From: Cupriavidus necator A5-1
GTDB lineage: Bacteria; Pseudomonadota; Gammaproteobacteria; Burkholderiales; Burkholderiaceae
DNA length: 64,000 bases
NCBI RefSeq assembly: GCF_000744095.1
Contig: NZ_JQLI01000001.1
Coordinates: 2,480,001 to 2,544,000 of the forward strand
Reading direction: 5' to 3'
Shown here: in pieces, positions 8,160 through 16,194 of the stretch
Position numbering within the stretch: position 1 is the first letter of the stretch
Layout: each line of letters begins with the position of its first letter
Notes under the pieces: generated by a model
What the model was told of the DNA's origin: nothing
Seen by the model: the letters and a program-made list of their open reading frames with translations, nothing else
The model's database searches: none
Made by a program: the position numbers and the translations under genes

Positions 8160-9706
8160 TGGTGATCAACATGAATGCCCCTGCATTTTCGACCGCAATT
8201 TCGACATATCAATGGCTGCCGAAACTGGCCACGCTGGCCGCGGCGCTAGTGCTGGCCGGCTGCTCGCTGGCCCCGACCTACAAGGTGCCGGAAACGGCCA
8301 CCGTCCCGGCCTTCAAGGAAGCCGAGGCCGCGCAGGCCGAAGGCGCGCAATGGAAGACTGCGACGCCGGCCGAAGGCCAGCATCGCGGCGAGTGGTGGAA
8401 GATCTTTGGCGACCCCGAACTGGATCGCCTGATCGCCGCCGCCGATTCCTCCAACCAGGACCTGGCGATCGCCGCGGCTCGCCTGAAGCAGGCGCGTGCC
8501 TTCACGGGCGCCACCGAGGCGGACCTTTACCCGCAGCTGAGCGTCGGGCTGGACCCGACCCGCTCGCAGCCGTCGGCTGCGTCGCAGGGCCTGCCCGATG
8601 GCACACGGGTGTCGCCGCAGACGGTGCTCAAGGCGCGCGCCTTCGCCAGCTACGAGCTCGACCTGTTCGGCCGCGTCGCCTCCAGCGTCAATGCCGCGCG
8701 TGCCGACGGCGAGGCCGCCGAGGACCTGTACCGCTCGGTGCAACTCGCGCTGCAGGCCGACGTGGCGCAGGCATATTTCGCGCTGCGCACGCTCGACAGC
8801 GAGCGCGACTTGCTTAATGCGACCATCAAGCTGCGCGAGGATGCGTTGTCGCTGCTGAAGAAGCGCTACGACGCCGGCGAAACCACCGACCTGGACCCGG
8901 CGCGTGCCGAGGCCGAACTGGGCACCGCACGCGCGGACCTGGCCGGCATCGAGCGCCGCCGCGCCAACCAGGAGCATGCGCTGGCGGTGCTGACTGGCGT
9001 GCCGCCCGCGGCGTTCTCGCTGCCGGCGCGGCCGTTCGATGCCGCCCCCATCGCGGTCCCGGCGGGCCTGCCGTCCGAACTGCTGGAGCGCCGGCCCGAC
9101 ATCGCCGCGGCAGAGCGCCAGATGGCCGCGGCCAATGCCCGCATCGGCGTGGCCAAGGCAGCGTTCTTCCCACGCATCACGCTGACCGGGCTGTTCGGCT
9201 TCGAGTCGGCGGATCTGTCGAACCTGTTCAAGTGGTCGTCGCGCACGTGGATGCTGGGGCCGCTGATCGGCTCCACGATCGCACAGACCGTGTTCGATGG
9301 CGGCCGCAACCGCGCCAACCTGGCCGGCACGCGGGCCGCGCATGAGGAAAGCGTGGCGGCGTACCGGCAGACCGTGCTGGTGGCCTTCCGCGAAGTGGAA
9401 GACAGCCTGGCCGATGTGCGCTGGCTGAGCCAGCAGGCGGGCGCGCTGGACAGCGCACTGGGCGGCGCACGGCGCGCGGCGCGTATCTCGCGCAGCCGCT
9501 ATGACGCCGGCGCGGTCGACTACCTGACCGTGATCGATGCCGACCGCACCGTGCTGCAATCGCAGCGCGAGGCCAACCAGGTGGCCGGTTTGCGCGCTGC
9601 CGCAACGGTCTCGCTGGTGCGCCGGCTGGGCGGCGGCTGGGGCCCGTTGCCGGAGACGGTCGCGGCCAACCAGCCGGCGAGCGCCGCCGTGGCGCCGAGC
9701 CAATAA
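8159..9706 (+). CDS. RND efflux outer membrane factor lipoprotein (OprM/OprN, NodT family)
   Basis: Outer-membrane channel of the tripartite pump. 515 residues, with a signal sequence ending in the lipobox LVLAGC followed by SLAPTYKVPE, a typical start for NodT-type lipoproteins. Two internally repeated helical domains follow, with EWWKIFGDPELDRLI at the start of the first and LLERRPDIAAAERQMAAANARIGVAKA before the second half. The ATG at 8159 shares bases with the pump stop codon (TAATG), indicating translational coupling; an ATG at 8171 is an alternative that keeps the whole signal peptide. Confidence 0.93.
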   Translation: MVINMNAPAFSTAISTYQWLPKLATLAAALVLAGCSLAPTYKVPETATVPAFKEAEAAQAEGAQWKTATPAEGQHRGEWWKIFGDPELDRLIAAADSSNQDLAIAAARLKQARAFTGATEADLYPQLSVGLDPTRSQPSAASQGLPDGTRVSPQTVLKARAFASYELDLFGRVASSVNAARADGEAAEDLYRSVQLALQADVAQAYFALRTLDSERDLLNATIKLREDALSLLKKRYDAGETTDLDPARAEAELGTARADLAGIERRRANQEHALAVLTGVPPAAFSLPARPFDAAPIAVPAGLPSELLERRPDIAAAERQMAAANARIGVAKAAFFPRITLTGLFGFESADLSNLFKWSSRTWMLGPLIGSTIAQTVFDGGRNRANLAGTRAAHEESVAAYRQTVLVAFREVEDSLADVRWLSQQAGALDSALGGARRAARISRSRYDAGAVDYLTVIDADRTVLQSQREANQVAGLRAAATVSLVRRLGGGWGPLPETVAANQPASAAVAPSQ

Positions 9707-9797
9707 CGCGGCACGCCGGTAACCCCTGGCGGCGGCAGGGCTGGCGCGATGCATCCGAATCACTACACTGGATGCATTGCGCCATGCGCCCGCCGAC

Positions 9798-10352
9798 ATG
9801 CATCGACACAAGAAACTGCTTTGGGTACTCATTGTCGCGGTGGTCATCGTGGCGGCGCTGTTCGTGCCGCTGCCCTGGACCGACCGCACCCGCATCCATG
9901 ACGAAGTGGTGATCGCCAGACCCCCGGCCGAGGTGTTTGGCTACGTCTCCACCCCGCAGAACTGGCCGAAGTGGCATCCGTCGTCGCTGGGCGTGAGCGG
10001 CGCGACCGATCATTCGCTGGCGCCGGGCGAACGCGTCACCGAGACCTTCGTGGTCGCCGGACGCAGCGGCGTGGTGGTCTGGACCGTCACCGAAAGCCAG
10101 CCGCCGCGCACCTGGTCGATCGAGGGCGAGATCGAGGGCCGCAAGGCCGGCACCGTGACCTACACGCTCACGCCCGCCATGACGCCGTCGCTGACGCCCT
10201 CGGCGGAACGCACGCGTTTCGAACGCGAATTCACCTATCGGTCGCCTACGCTGCTCTTTGCGGTGCTCAACCGCGTGCTGTTGCGCGCGCGCATCCAGGC
10301 CGAATCGACCGAGGCCGTCAACCGGCTCAAGGCCAGGCTGGAGGCCCCGTAA
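9798..10352 (+). CDS. SRPBCC (START-like) family protein with N-terminal membrane segment
   Basis: A 184-residue protein with a single hydrophobic segment near the start (LLWVLIVAVVIVAALFVPL), then a polyketide-cyclase-like SRPBCC domain (IHDEVVIARPPAEVFGYVSTPQNWPKWHP is the characteristic first strand and helix). Such domains bind hydrophobic ligands in a deep cavity. Here the fold is probably membrane-tethered. An in-frame TTG at 9777 would extend it by seven residues. It follows the efflux operon on the same strand, with a 91-bp gap, and may be independent of it. Confidence 0.78.
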   Translation: MHRHKKLLWVLIVAVVIVAALFVPLPWTDRTRIHDEVVIARPPAEVFGYVSTPQNWPKWHPSSLGVSGATDHSLAPGERVTETFVVAGRSGVVVWTVTESQPPRTWSIEGEIEGRKAGTVTYTLTPAMTPSLTPSAERTRFEREFTYRSPTLLFAVLNRVLLRARIQAESTEAVNRLKARLEAP

Positions 10353-10481
10353 GCGCCATAATCCGCCGGTGCCCCGAGGCGCCACGGGGCGTCGGCTGCC
10401 CCTTGGGCGCTGCGCCTTGCACGGGGCACCGATCCGGCCTAAGTTGGAAACACTGCCCCCAAGGCGTCCGCCGAGGCCATC

Positions 10482-10961
10482 ATGTCGCTCCTACTGCAAT
10501 CCAGCGCCTTTTCCGCGGGCGGCGAGATTCCCGCGCAGCACACCTGTGAAGGCGCCGATATCTCCCCGCCGCTTGCCTGGTCCGGCCTGCCGTCCGGCAC
10601 CGCCAGCCTGGCGCTGATCGTCGACGATCCCGATGCGCCCGACCCTGCAGCCCCCAAGATGACCTGGGTCCACTGGGTGCTCTACAACCTGCCGGCCCAT
10701 GCGGAAGCGCTGCCGGCCGGCATCGCCAAGGCGGGCTTGCCCGCCGGCACCCGCGAAGGGCTGAACGACTGGCACCGCACCGGTTATGGTGGGCCATGTC
10801 CGCCGATCGGTCGGCACCGCTATTTCTTCAAGCTGTATGCGCTGGATGCGGAACTGCCTGATCTCGGCTCGCCCGACAAGGCCGCGCTGGAGCGCGCAAT
10901 GAAGGGCCATGTACTGGCCAGCACCGAACTGGTCGGGACTTACCAGAAGTTGCAGCGCTAG
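10482..10961 (+). CDS. YbhB/YbcL-type phosphatidylethanolamine-binding family protein
   Basis: A 159-residue member of the PEBP/RKIP fold. The recognisable motifs are HTCEGADISPPLAWSG near the start, the DDPDAP ligand-pocket motif at about residues 48-53, TWVHWVLYNLP, and GYGGPCPPIGRHRYFFKLYALD near the C-terminus. Bacterial members bind phosphorylated or anionic ligands; no specific reaction is known. No signal peptide is evident, so it should be cytoplasmic. The next gene begins 20 bp downstream, so the two may be cotranscribed. Confidence 0.9.
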   Translation: MSLLLQSSAFSAGGEIPAQHTCEGADISPPLAWSGLPSGTASLALIVDDPDAPDPAAPKMTWVHWVLYNLPAHAEALPAGIAKAGLPAGTREGLNDWHRTGYGGPCPPIGRHRYFFKLYALDAELPDLGSPDKAALERAMKGHVLASTELVGTYQKLQR

Positions 10962-10980
10962 CGTTGCCGGAGGTATCGCC

Positions 10981-11406
10981 ATGTCGTCCCGAACGCTTCA
11001 CCTCGATGCCAGCGGGTTGTCGTGGCAGTGGGCAGCGGCGGGGGCCCTGGCCCTGATGCTGTGCGCCAGCTCGCTGCGCGCCCAGCCACATGAATCCGGC
11101 CCGATCACCATCGGTGGTTCGGCGCAGGTGCAGGGCCCGGTGCGGGTGCATGGCACGCTGACCGTTGCAGGCCGCGTTTTTGCCAGCGGCCCGCTGACCG
11201 CGGCTTACTTCACGGGACCGGTCAGCTCACTGGCGTTGCCGTATCGCGGCGGCTACCTCAAGGTCTTCAAGGGGCCGCTGACGGTCCACGGCGACATGGT
11301 GGTCAACGGCGACCTGACCGTCGCCGGCCCACTCACTGTCGACGGCCCCATCGCCGCCAGCGGCGGCATCGACGCGGACGGGCCGATGCGCGAGCGCGAC
11401 TACTGA
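10981..11406 (+). CDS. exported protein of glycine/threonine-rich short repeats, bactofilin-like beta-helix
   Basis: A 141-residue protein preceded by GGAGG-like sequence, with a cleavable signal peptide (LALMLCASSLRAQP). The mature part is a run of six- to seven-residue units such as GPVRVHGTLTVAGRV and GPLTVHGDMVVNGDLTVAG, where G, V, T and alternating hydrophobics predict a right-handed beta-helix. Bactofilins and polymer-forming cytoskeletal proteins use similar units, but those are cytoplasmic, while this one appears exported. I do not recognise a named family. It lies between the PEBP gene and the DUF2127 gene, all on the plus strand. Confidence 0.65.
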   Translation: MSSRTLHLDASGLSWQWAAAGALALMLCASSLRAQPHESGPITIGGSAQVQGPVRVHGTLTVAGRVFASGPLTAAYFTGPVSSLALPYRGGYLKVFKGPLTVHGDMVVNGDLTVAGPLTVDGPIAASGGIDADGPMRERDY

Positions 11407-11514
11407 CGCTGAAGCGTGCGCGTCGCCCGCGTGGCCCATCATGCGGCCAGCGCGGCGTTCCCCTGTTGCACAATACCGGGTTTGCAATTCTTGCAAACCG
11501 GATTGGGGAACCGC

Positions 11515-11979
11515 ATGGCAAAGCAGGGCGCACTGGGATTGAAGGGCATTGCATTGATCGAAGCCGCCAAGGGCTTGCTGGTGATCGTGGCCGGCCTGGG
11601 CCTGGCCGCACTGATACATCGCGACGCCCAGGCGCTGGCCGAGGCCATCATCCAGCGCCTGCACGTCAACCCCGCCAGCCGCTATCCCACTATCTTCCTG
11701 TCGCTGCTGGAGCATCCCGACAACGCGCGCCTGTGGGCCATCGGCAGCTCGGCGGCGGTCTATGCGCTGATGCGCTTTGCCGAAGCCTACGGGCTGTGGC
11801 GCGGGCTGGCGTGGGGCAACTGGCTGGGGGTGTGGTCGGGCGGCATCTATATCCCGCTGGAGCTGTACGAGGCCTTTGTCCATCCCAGCTGGCTGCATGG
11901 CGGGCTGGCGGTGGCCAACCTGCTAGTGGTGCTGTACCTGGCGCGCGGGCTGCTTGCGCGGCGGGTGGCAGCGGGCTAG
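11515..11979 (+). CDS. DUF2127-family integral membrane protein
   Basis: A 154-residue membrane protein with about four predicted hydrophobic segments. The opening GLKGIALIEAAKGLLVIVAGLG, the central LWAIGSSAAVYALMRFAEAYGLWRG and the closing W-x-GIYIPLELYE segment are characteristic of DUF2127. Function is unknown. The start at 11515 is chosen because it lies directly before the family's first conserved segment; the preceding in-frame sequence is not protein-like. Its last bases overlap the nuclease-gene remnant on the other strand. Confidence 0.83.
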   Translation: MAKQGALGLKGIALIEAAKGLLVIVAGLGLAALIHRDAQALAEAIIQRLHVNPASRYPTIFLSLLEHPDNARLWAIGSSAAVYALMRFAEAYGLWRGLAWGNWLGVWSGGIYIPLELYEAFVHPSWLHGGLAVANLLVVLYLARGLLARRVAAG

Positions 11980-12108
11980 CGCCAGGTCGATCAGCAACGG
12001 ATCGTGGTCGGACGAGCGCCAGGCATCCGGCGCGTGGTAGGCCGGCACCGTGGGCGCTCCCGCCGGGGGCGCATAGGAGAAGGCCGCGGACTCGTCGGGG
12101 ATGCTAAC
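11971..12108 (-). pseudogene. C-terminal fragment of an endonuclease/exonuclease/phosphatase-family extracellular nuclease
   Basis: On the minus strand the translation ESAAFSYAPP then YHAPDAWRSSDHDPLLIDL matches the conserved C-terminal end of secreted EEP-type nucleases (ExeM/NucH type), where the SDHDP motif carries catalytic residues. Only about 45 residues of homology remain. No frame carrying the rest of the catalytic domain is found upstream, where the ABM gene lies instead. This is best read as a gene relic left after deletion. It overlaps the end of the DUF2127 gene. Confidence 0.5.
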
Positions 12109-12221
12109 CCCCCCGCATGTAACGGAATGCTTAAGATGTGGCCTCGCGATCGTGCTAAGGTAGTAGCAACCCGCCGGCACGCCGGCATCGACCCCCAACC
12201 GTCATATCCAAGTATCCAGCC

Positions 12222-12512
12222 ATGATCAAGGAAATCGCACAACTCACCATCAAGCCCGGCATGGACAAGCAATTCGAGCAGGGCGTGAGCCAGGCCACGC
12301 CGCTGTTCCTGCGCTCGCGCGGTTGCCACGGCGTGCAGCTGTTCCGCTCGATCGAACAGCCGGAGCAATACACGCTGGTGGTCGAGTGGGAGACGGTGGA
12401 CGACCATATGGTCCACTTCCGCGAGTCGCCCGAGTTCCAGCAGTGGCGAGCCCTGGTGGGCGAAACCTTCGCCGCGCCGCCTAACGTGCACCACGTCGCC
12501 AAGGTCCAGTAA
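12222..12512 (+). CDS. antibiotic biosynthesis monooxygenase (ABM) domain protein
   Basis: A 96-residue single-domain protein of the dimeric ferredoxin-like ABM fold. The start MIKEIAQLTIKPGMDKQFE, the central RSRGCHGVQLFRSIEQPEQYTLVVEWE and the HMVHFRESPEFQQWRALV helix are typical. Members range from heme-degrading to quinone-forming monooxygenases, and many have no known substrate. It ends 7 bp before pssA and probably shares its transcript. Confidence 0.85.
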   Translation: MIKEIAQLTIKPGMDKQFEQGVSQATPLFLRSRGCHGVQLFRSIEQPEQYTLVVEWETVDDHMVHFRESPEFQQWRALVGETFAAPPNVHHVAKVQ

Positions 12513-12519
12513 GCGCGCC

Positions 12520-13158
12520 ATGAACACGCGGCCGGAGCGCCCCCGCCATTTTTCGATGTTGCGTGAGCTGCAGCTCGCCGATGTCTTCACGCTGGGCAAC
12601 GCGGCGTGCGGCATGGGGTCGGTGTTCTTCGCCATGTTCTTTGTCGCCGACCAGCGGCTGGCGCATTTCTTCACGGCCGCGGCGCTGGCGCCGCTGGCCT
12701 TTATCTTCGACGTGCTGGACGGTCGCATTGCGCGCTGGCGCCATGCGCATTCCGCGCTGGGGCGTGAGCTGGACTCGCTCGCCGACGTGATCTCCTTCGG
12801 CGTCGGGCCCGCCACGCTGGCCTTTGCCGCCGGCATGAACGGCGGCTGGGACCTGGTCGTGCTGATCTACTTTGTCTGCTGCGGCGTAAGCCGGCTGGCG
12901 CGCTTCAATGTCACCGCCGAGTCGCTCGCGGCCGGCAGCGACAGCGGCAAGGTGGCGTACTTCGAAGGCACGCCGATCCCGACCAGCGTGCTGCTGACCG
13001 CGGTGCTGGCGTGGTGCGCGTGGGTGGGGCGCCTCGGCGGCGACCTGCCGGGTGGCGCCTGGCAGCTCGGCCCCGCGGTGCTGCATCCGCTAGGGCTGCT
13101 GTTCGCGCTGTCGGGCACGCTGATGGTCAGCAAGACTCTGCGCATCCCGAAGTTCTGA
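12520..13158 (+). CDS. pssA: CDP-diacylglycerol--serine O-phosphatidyltransferase
   Basis: Makes phosphatidylserine, the precursor of phosphatidylethanolamine, from CDP-diacylglycerol and L-serine in the inner membrane. The CDP-alcohol phosphatidyltransferase signature DG-x2-AR-x8-G-x3-D-x3-D is complete: DGRIAR, eight residues, then G, D and D, at about residues 68-90. 212 residues with about six hydrophobic segments, which fits the type II (integral membrane) enzyme. Burkholderiales often carry more than one copy, so this may be a second paralogue; that cannot be judged from one window. Confidence 0.9.
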   Translation: MNTRPERPRHFSMLRELQLADVFTLGNAACGMGSVFFAMFFVADQRLAHFFTAAALAPLAFIFDVLDGRIARWRHAHSALGRELDSLADVISFGVGPATLAFAAGMNGGWDLVVLIYFVCCGVSRLARFNVTAESLAAGSDSGKVAYFEGTPIPTSVLLTAVLAWCAWVGRLGGDLPGGAWQLGPAVLHPLGLLFALSGTLMVSKTLRIPKF

Positions 13159-13185
13159 GCCAACCGCTGGCGCCCGCGCCCACCA

Positions 13186-14499
13186 TCACGCGCGCGCGGG
13201 CTCCGTCGCGGTAGCCGCCCTGGAGCGGCTGGCCGCCAGCGCCAGCAGCGCCGCCACCATGCAGGCTGCACCCGCGGCATACAGCGCCGGCGTGTAGGTC
13301 AGCAGCAGCGTGCGGCTCATGCCGGCACCAAAGGCCGCCACGGCCGCTCCGATCTGGTGGGCCGCGAAGATCCAGCCGAACACCATCGGCGCGCGTTCGC
13401 GCCCGAAGGCCGTTGCCGCGAGCTTGACCGTGGGCGGCACGGTGGCGATCCAGTCCAGCCCGTAGAACATCGCAAACACCGACAGGCCGTACAGCGTGAA
13501 GGTCGAATGCGGCAGCCAGAACAGCGACAGGCCCCGCAGCCCGTAGTACCAGAACAGCAGCTTGCGGCTGTCGTAGCGGTCCGACAGCCAGCCCGACAGG
13601 ATGGTGCCGACGAAGTCGAACGCGCCCATCATCGCCAGCGCCGAGGCGGCGGGCACCGGGCCCATGCCGAAGTCGCCGCACAGCGCGATGAAGTGGGTCT
13701 GGATCAGCCCGTTGGTGCTCAGGCCGCAGATAAAGAAGGTGCCGGCCAGGATCCAGAAAGTCTGGGTGCGGGCAGCATCGCGCAGCACCGTGAAGGGCCC
13801 ACGCAGGGTAAAGGGCGTGGCGGGCGTGGCGGGCGCGGTGGTGGACGGCACTGGTGCAGCGGCCGGGACTTCGCCAAACGCAGCCAGGCCGACGTCGGCC
13901 GGCCGGTTGCGCATCAGGCCAAGCACCAGCAGCGCCAGCGCCGCGCAGGCAACCAGCACCGGGATCACGGCCACGCGCCAGCCCATATGCTCGATCAACC
14001 AGGCCGCCACCGGCAGGAAAGCCAGCTGCCCCGTGGCCGCACTGGCCGTCAGGATGCCGATCACCAGCCCGCGCCGCGCGCTGAACCAGCGGTTGGCCAC
14101 CACGGCGGCCAGCACCAGCGCGGTCAGCCCGGAGCCGACGCCCAGCATCAGGCCCCAGGCGAGAAAGAGCTGCCACAGCTCGGTCGATACCGTGGCCAGC
14201 GCCATGCCGCCGGCGATCAGCGCGAGCGCGGCGCAGACCACGTTTCGTACGCCGAAGCGCTCCATCAGGATGGCCGAAAACGGTGCCATCAGCCCGAAGA
14301 GCGCAAAGCGGAAGGCCAGGATAGAAGAGATCTGGTCCGTGTTCCAGCCCATCTCCTTGGTCAGCGGTGTGAGGAAGGCACCGGGCAGGCCGAGCGCGGC
14401 CGAGGTGGTGAGCATCACCAGGAAGGTGAGGGCTGCGACCAGCCACGCGTAGTGGATGCCGCGCCGGTCGAGCCGGCTGGAGAGGGCTTGCGCGAACAT
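13186..14499 (-). CDS. MFS transporter (12 TM, monocarboxylate/oxalate-formate-antiporter-like)
   Basis: A 437-residue major facilitator with two six-helix halves separated by a proline/alanine-rich central loop (APVPSTTAPATPATP). The start RGIHYAWLVAALTFLVMLTTSAALG and the loop motif MERFGVRNVVC resemble the group that includes oxalate/formate antiporters. The substrate is unknown. It is convergent with pssA and downstream of nothing obvious; the TetR gene at 14631 is on the same strand 132 bp upstream and could be cotranscribed with it. Confidence 0.85.
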   Translation of the reverse strand: MFAQALSSRLDRRGIHYAWLVAALTFLVMLTTSAALGLPGAFLTPLTKEMGWNTDQISSILAFRFALFGLMAPFSAILMERFGVRNVVCAALALIAGGMALATVSTELWQLFLAWGLMLGVGSGLTALVLAAVVANRWFSARRGLVIGILTASAATGQLAFLPVAAWLIEHMGWRVAVIPVLVACAALALLVLGLMRNRPADVGLAAFGEVPAAAPVPSTTAPATPATPFTLRGPFTVLRDAARTQTFWILAGTFFICGLSTNGLIQTHFIALCGDFGMGPVPAASALAMMGAFDFVGTILSGWLSDRYDSRKLLFWYYGLRGLSLFWLPHSTFTLYGLSVFAMFYGLDWIATVPPTVKLAATAFGRERAPMVFGWIFAAHQIGAAVAAFGAGMSRTLLLTYTPALYAAGAACMVAALLALAASRSRAATATEPARA

Positions 14500-14630
14500 G
14501 GGTGTCTCGGGATCGGTGGTTGTGGGTTGGGGCGTTAGGAAAAGACAAAACGGGGCCCTTCCGCTGCTGCTGATGGCAGCGGGTGGTTAAGTCTGCTTGG
14601 GAAAAAACGTTGCTGGGGCCTTAGGCGTCC

Positions 14631-15224
14631 CTAGGCGGTACTGCCCAACAGGCGTGTTCGTACCACCTCCAGCATTTCATCGGAGATGGGATCGCCATCC
14701 GTGGCGCGTGCCAGCGTGAGGCCACCGATCAGCAACGCCATGCGCACCAGCGCCTCTTCGTGGCGCACTTGCGGGTTATCCGATTCCACGGTCTTTGCCA
14801 TCCCCTCCGCCATCTCCTTGAAGCCTTCCAGGTAGGCCTGGCGCACGGGCTTGTCGGCCGGTTCGCGCGCGACATCCACGGCCAACGCCGCGGCGGCGCA
14901 GCCGACGCCGGGGTGGGTTCGATGCGCGGCACTCAAATACGGCTCAATCAGGCTGGCGAGCATGGCCTTTCGGTCATCGCCGGCGCTGTCAATGCGGCGC
15001 GCCCAGCGCGTGTTCGATTCTTCGAAGGCGCGCCGGCATGCCTGAGCCGCCAGTGCGTCCTTAGACGAGAAATGGCCATAGAAGCCGCCATGCGTAAGTC
15101 CCGCGTCAGCCATCAGTTCGGCGACGCTGACGCCGTTCAGACCGCGTTCGCGGAACAGCCGCGACGATGCCTGTTCGATCGCTTCGCGGTTCTTTTCGAC
15201 TTGTTCACGTGATGCGCGTGCCAT
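14631..15224 (-). CDS. TetR/AcrR-family transcriptional repressor
   Basis: A 197-residue regulator. The helix-turn-helix is in residues 1-55, with the recognition segment VAELMADAGLTHGGFYGHFSSKDAL, and the ligand domain belongs to the type with a conserved GCAAAALAVD helix. It is divergent from the SDR gene at 15391; an inverted repeat at 15286-15307 lies in the shared promoter region, which makes that SDR its likeliest target. Such TetR-SDR pairs often control reduction of reactive carbonyls or quinones, but the ligand here is unknown. Confidence 0.88.
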   Translation of the reverse strand: MARASREQVEKNREAIEQASSRLFRERGLNGVSVAELMADAGLTHGGFYGHFSSKDALAAQACRRAFEESNTRWARRIDSAGDDRKAMLASLIEPYLSAAHRTHPGVGCAAAALAVDVAREPADKPVRQAYLEGFKEMAEGMAKTVESDNPQVRHEEALVRMALLIGGLTLARATDGDPISDEMLEVVRTRLLGSTA

Positions 15225-15285
15225 GTGAGGTCCTCCTCGAATTCCTGCCTTGACGCCAGTTTAGATGATGGCCATACTTTATTCA

Positions 15286-15307
15286 ATAGATGTCAGATAT
15301 CATCTAT
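15286..15307. promoter_or_regulatory. candidate TetR operator between divergent tetR and SDR genes
   Basis: Perfect 7-bp inverted repeat ATAGATG-N8-CATCTAT in an AT-rich island in an otherwise GC-rich gap. Size and symmetry suit a TetR dimer, and the position lets it control both divergent genes. Confidence 0.5.
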
Positions 15308-15390
15308 ATAAAGTGTTGTGTTCGTCATGCCGATGCCGGCAGGCGGTTTTAGGGCAGGTGGTTTTAGTTTCCATTCAGGAGTGATCAGTC

Positions 15391-16158
15391 ATGCAGAATC
15401 TTTTTGACCTGGGCGGCCGTGTCGCTGTTATCACCGGCTCTACTCGTGGCATGGGCCTGGAAATGGCCCGCGCTCTCGGCGCGGCCGGCGCCGCCGTGGT
15501 GGTATCCGGACGCGACGGCGACGCCGCGCGAGCCGTGGCCGGCCAGCTGGAAGCGGAAGGTATCCGCGCCACCGGTATCGCCTGCGACATCGCCGACGTG
15601 GACAGCGTGCGCGCGTTCGCAGAGCAGGCGCTGGCCGCTTACGGGCGTGTCGATGCGCTGGTGCTGAATGCCGCCGCCAGCGGCACGCCCGGATCGTTGC
15701 TGAGCCAGGGGCCGGAGATGTTCGACGCCGCGATGGCGGGCAACGTGCGCGGCAACCTCGTGCTGGTGAACGCGCTGGCGCCGCAGATGGTTGCGCGCGG
15801 CGATGGTTCGATCACGTTCATGTCCAGCATTGCGGCCAGGCGCGGGTCGGCTTTCCTCGGCATGTACAGCATCACCAAGGCCGCCACCGACCAGGCCGTG
15901 CGCAGCCTGGCGCTGGAGCTGGGGCCGTCTGGCATCAACGTGAACGCGATCAACCCGGGACCGGTGCGGACCGAGTTCTCGCGCGAAGCGCTGTGGGGCG
16001 ACCCTGAGCGCGAGGCGCGGCTGGCTGCCAACATTCCGATGCGCCGGATCGGCGAGGCCAAGGATGTGGCGGGGCTGGCGGTGCTGCTGTCGTCGCCTGC
16101 CGGCCGGTTTATCAACGGGCAGAGCATTGGCGTGGACGGCGGGTTGTCGGTGCAGTAA
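15391..16158 (+). CDS. short-chain dehydrogenase/reductase (classical SDR)
   Basis: NAD(P)-dependent oxidoreductase of 255 residues. It has the dinucleotide-binding motif TGSTRGMG (residues 15-22), the NAAASG segment in place of NNAG, the catalytic serine in FMSSIAARRG and the YSITK Tyr-Lys pair. The C-terminal PMRRIGEAKDVAGLAVLLSS and DGG ending is typical of FabG-like SDRs. AGGAG precedes the ATG. The substrate is unknown. It is divergent from the TetR gene, which probably represses it. Confidence 0.9.
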   Translation: MQNLFDLGGRVAVITGSTRGMGLEMARALGAAGAAVVVSGRDGDAARAVAGQLEAEGIRATGIACDIADVDSVRAFAEQALAAYGRVDALVLNAAASGTPGSLLSQGPEMFDAAMAGNVRGNLVLVNALAPQMVARGDGSITFMSSIAARRGSAFLGMYSITKAATDQAVRSLALELGPSGINVNAINPGPVRTEFSREALWGDPEREARLAANIPMRRIGEAKDVAGLAVLLSSPAGRFINGQSIGVDGGLSVQ

Positions 16159-16163
16159 CAGCG

Positions 16164-16183
16164 AGCCCCGGTGGACCGGGGCT
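16164..16183. terminator. hairpin between convergent genes
   Basis: Perfect 9-bp stem AGCCCCGGT-GG-ACCGGGGCT directly after the SDR stop codon and before the stop of the convergent GlxA-type gene. It lacks a T-tract, so it is a candidate bidirectional barrier, not a classical intrinsic terminator. Confidence 0.45.
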
Positions 16184-16194
16184 GTCTGACTGGC

